The notes under the pieces were generated by a model. That model had not been told where the DNA came from, made no database searches, and worked only from the letters and a program-made list of their open reading frames with translations. A stretch of DNA of 64,000 nucleotides, taken from positions 36,837-100,836 of the forward strand of contig NZ_JAGGOL010000018.1 in the NCBI RefSeq assembly GCF_018614525.1, in the 5' to 3' direction. Below are positions 62,799 through 64,000 of this stretch, one piece after another; the first letter of the stretch is position 1, and the number at the start of each line of letters is the position of its first letter. The position numbers and the translations under genes are program-made. Source of the stretch: Streptomyces sp. ISL-11. GTDB taxonomy: Bacteria; Actinomycetota; Actinomycetes; Streptomycetales; Streptomycetaceae.

Positions 62799-63281
62799 GG
62801 TTTTCGCTCCTGGCTGTCGACGACTATGTCTCGGTAGCCCGAGCCTACGTGCTCCCAGGGCGGTGCGCCCCATGCCGTGGGAAGAAGTCCGGAGGGCGCC
62901 GGGGGCGTACGCGGCGCATCCGGGACGTAGCCGGACGACTGCGCGGGAGGTGCGGTCGGAGCGCGGTCGTACGAGCGGAGGGAGCGGGGGCCTACGAGCC
63001 GTCGGAGCGCGGTCTTACGGGCCGTTGGAGCGGGGCCTTACGAGCCGTCGTAGCGCGGTCGGAAGCACGGTCGTACGAGCGCTCGGCGCGCGGCCCGGGC
63101 CCTGTCCCCGGCGGTCGGATTGCGGCCCTTGGCGCTGTCTCCGGCGGTGGGAAGGCGGCCCGGGCGCCGTCTCCGTCGGTGGGGTCGCGGCGTTTCCGGA
63201 GGTGGGAGGGCGGCCCGGGCGCCGCCTCCGTCGGTGAGATCGCGGCGTCTCCGGAGGTGGATCGCGGCGGGTTTCCCCGCG
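62799..63281. repeat. Spacer with 55-bp and ~23-bp tandem repeats between ybaB and dnaX
   Basis: 483 bp, no gene. At 63146, 63201 and (partly) 63256 begins GGTGG(G/A)..., followed by (A/G)GGCGGCCCGGGCGCCG: an exact 55-bp period, with a more degenerate copy before it. Left of this, about 62960-63075, units of ~23 bp like TACGAGCCGTCGGAGCG repeat four to five times. Some GC palindromes (GGCCCGGGC) could act as terminators for dnaX. Confidence 0.7.
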
Positions 63282-64000
63282 CTACTCGTTGGCGATCTCC
63301 TCGATGACCGTGGCGCCGAGCTCGCGGACGATGAGGTCGTGGCCGGTGAGGGCGGAGTCGACGAGGTCCGGGTCGTCCTCGGCGGGCATGTCGTCCTCGG
63401 GGGCGACCGGCGGGGGCTCGGGCTCGCGGTACGCCTGGGAGGCCTGCTGCGGGGGCCCGGGCGGGGCCTGACCGGCCTGCGGCGACGGGGCGGACGCCTG
63501 GGACGGACGAGACGCCTGGGGGGCGCTGGAGGCCGCGGGGGCGCCGCCATAGCCGCCGGGGGGGCTCGCGGCTCCGCCGTAACCGCCCTGGGCGGCCTGG
63601 CCGCCGTAGCCGCCGCCGGGACCGCCCGTACCGCCGAAGCCTCCGGCGGCCGGGGCGCCGCCTCCGCCGCCGGGGCTGACGACCAGCTCGACCTTCCACT
63701 GGACGTTCAGGGCATCGCTGATCGCCTGGCGGAGGACGTCCTCGCTGCCGCTGTTGGCGAAGCTGTCGCGGGCGCCGACGTTGGCGAAGCCGATCTGGAG
63801 GGTGGTGCCGTCGAAGCCGACGATGTCGGCGTTCTGGCTGAGGACGATCCACGTGAAACGGCGGCGGTTCTTGACCGCGTCCAGGATGGTGGGCCACATC
63901 TGGCGGACCTGTGAGGGGTCGCCGACGGGGGCCGCGCCCGCCGGGGCGGGCCGGGCGGCCTGCGCGGGGGCCGGGGCGGGTGCGGCGGGGGCCTGACCGG
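63282..64000 (-). CDS. dnaX: DNA polymerase III gamma/tau subunit, C-terminal part
   Basis: The 3' end of dnaX, entering from the right edge. Visible: a Pro/Ala linker, then VRQMWPTILDAVKNRRRFTWIVLSQ and DGTTLQIGFANVGARDSF, tau domain IV-like sequence in clamp-loader subunits, then a Gly/Tyr/Pro-rich low-complexity tract (GGYGGQAAQGGYGGAASPPGG) and an acidic end (PEDDMPAEDDPDLVDSALTG). The ATPase domains are outside the window. Followed by ybaB and recR. Confidence 0.88.
   Translation of the reverse strand, partial: GQAPAAPAPAPAQAARPAPAGAAPVGDPSQVRQMWPTILDAVKNRRRFTWIVLSQNADIVGFDGTTLQIGFANVGARDSFANSGSEDVLRQAISDALNVQWKVELVVSPGGGGGAPAAGGFGGTGGPGGGYGGQAAQGGYGGAASPPGGYGGAPAASSAPQASRPSQASAPSPQAGQAPPGPPQQASQAYREPEPPPVAPEDDMPAEDDPDLVDSALTGHDLIVRELGATVIEEIANE

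Noticed and set aside
62960..63280. CRISPR array suggested by repeats near dnaX
   Set aside because: Units are directly adjacent without unique spacers, diverge from each other and no cas gene is present.

Overview
The window is a GC-rich actinobacterial chromosome segment, almost certainly from a Streptomyces. Evidence for the genus is the very high third-position GC, rare TTA codons, and a set of developmental regulators in their usual places: bldG with its linked anti-sigma gene, wblA, a Crp-type regulator and a SigE-type ECF sigma factor. From memory, gene order follows S. coelicolor SCO3542 to SCO3620. Much of it also follows the M. tuberculosis Rv3645-Rv3721 block (topA, helicase, tad cluster, ssd, HAD protein, acs, ephE, marP, nudix, nth, crp, MBL, ridA, two Get3-like ATPases, whiB4-type gene, PBP, then asd-lysC, recR-ybaB, dnaX). 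No database search was run.

Layout. 1-10.1 kb: the 3'-truncated MFS-thymidylate kinase fusion, topA, a methyltransferase, a lipoprotein and the proton-pumping pyrophosphatase hppA, all on the minus strand. 10.4-14 kb: anti-sigma gene and bldG, divergent from an MrfA/YprA-type helicase with a TTA codon at codon 6. 14-19 kb: a compact minus-strand tad secretion cluster (tadZ-tadA-tadB-tadC-flp-like-tadE-like-TadE-like) with overlapping stops and starts. 19.4-25.2 kb: a HAD phosphatase, a structured intergenic region that by position should hold the Ms1/6S-like RNA (scr3559 class), a Fic-fold protein with a broken active site, a CooC/MinD-type ATPase, and a SulP transporter fused to a beta-carbonic anhydrase.

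25.3-45.6 kb: acs, nhaA, a holin-family membrane protein overlapping an epoxide-hydrolase-like gene, the MarP-type protease, Nudix hydrolase, nth, crp, MBL hydrolase, second Nudix, ridA, a DUF4177 protein, the two Get3-like ATPases (BagA/BagB type), wblA, a class A PBP, a YqeY protein, a metallophosphoesterase and a Pr6Pr membrane protein. 45.66 kb: tRNA-Pro(CGG).

45.9-52 kb, immediately downstream of the tRNA, looks like accessory DNA: a cytochrome P450 and a DUF1259 secreted protein diverge from a palindrome-packed promoter region, followed by a beta-lactamase-fold hydrolase and a NERD-nuclease/SF1-helicase with two TTA codons. 52-58 kb: phenylalanine hydroxylase, an S9 peptidase overlapping a SURF1 gene tail to tail by 212 bp, and an ECF sigma factor overlapping a membrane protein that may regulate it. 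58.4-64 kb: asd and lysC (with an internal beta-subunit start), a DUF5063 gene, recR, ybaB, a repeat-filled spacer and the 3' part of dnaX.

The core region links DNA topology and repair (topA, helicase, nth, recR, ybaB, dnaX), envelope work (PBP, MarP, Tad), development and stress control (bldG, crp, wblA) and acetate, ion and amino-acid metabolism. The least explained items are the Ms1-like RNA locus, the GTAC-rich operator cluster at 47.2 kb, the GATCG array before hppA, the inactive-looking Fic protein and the NERD-helicase.
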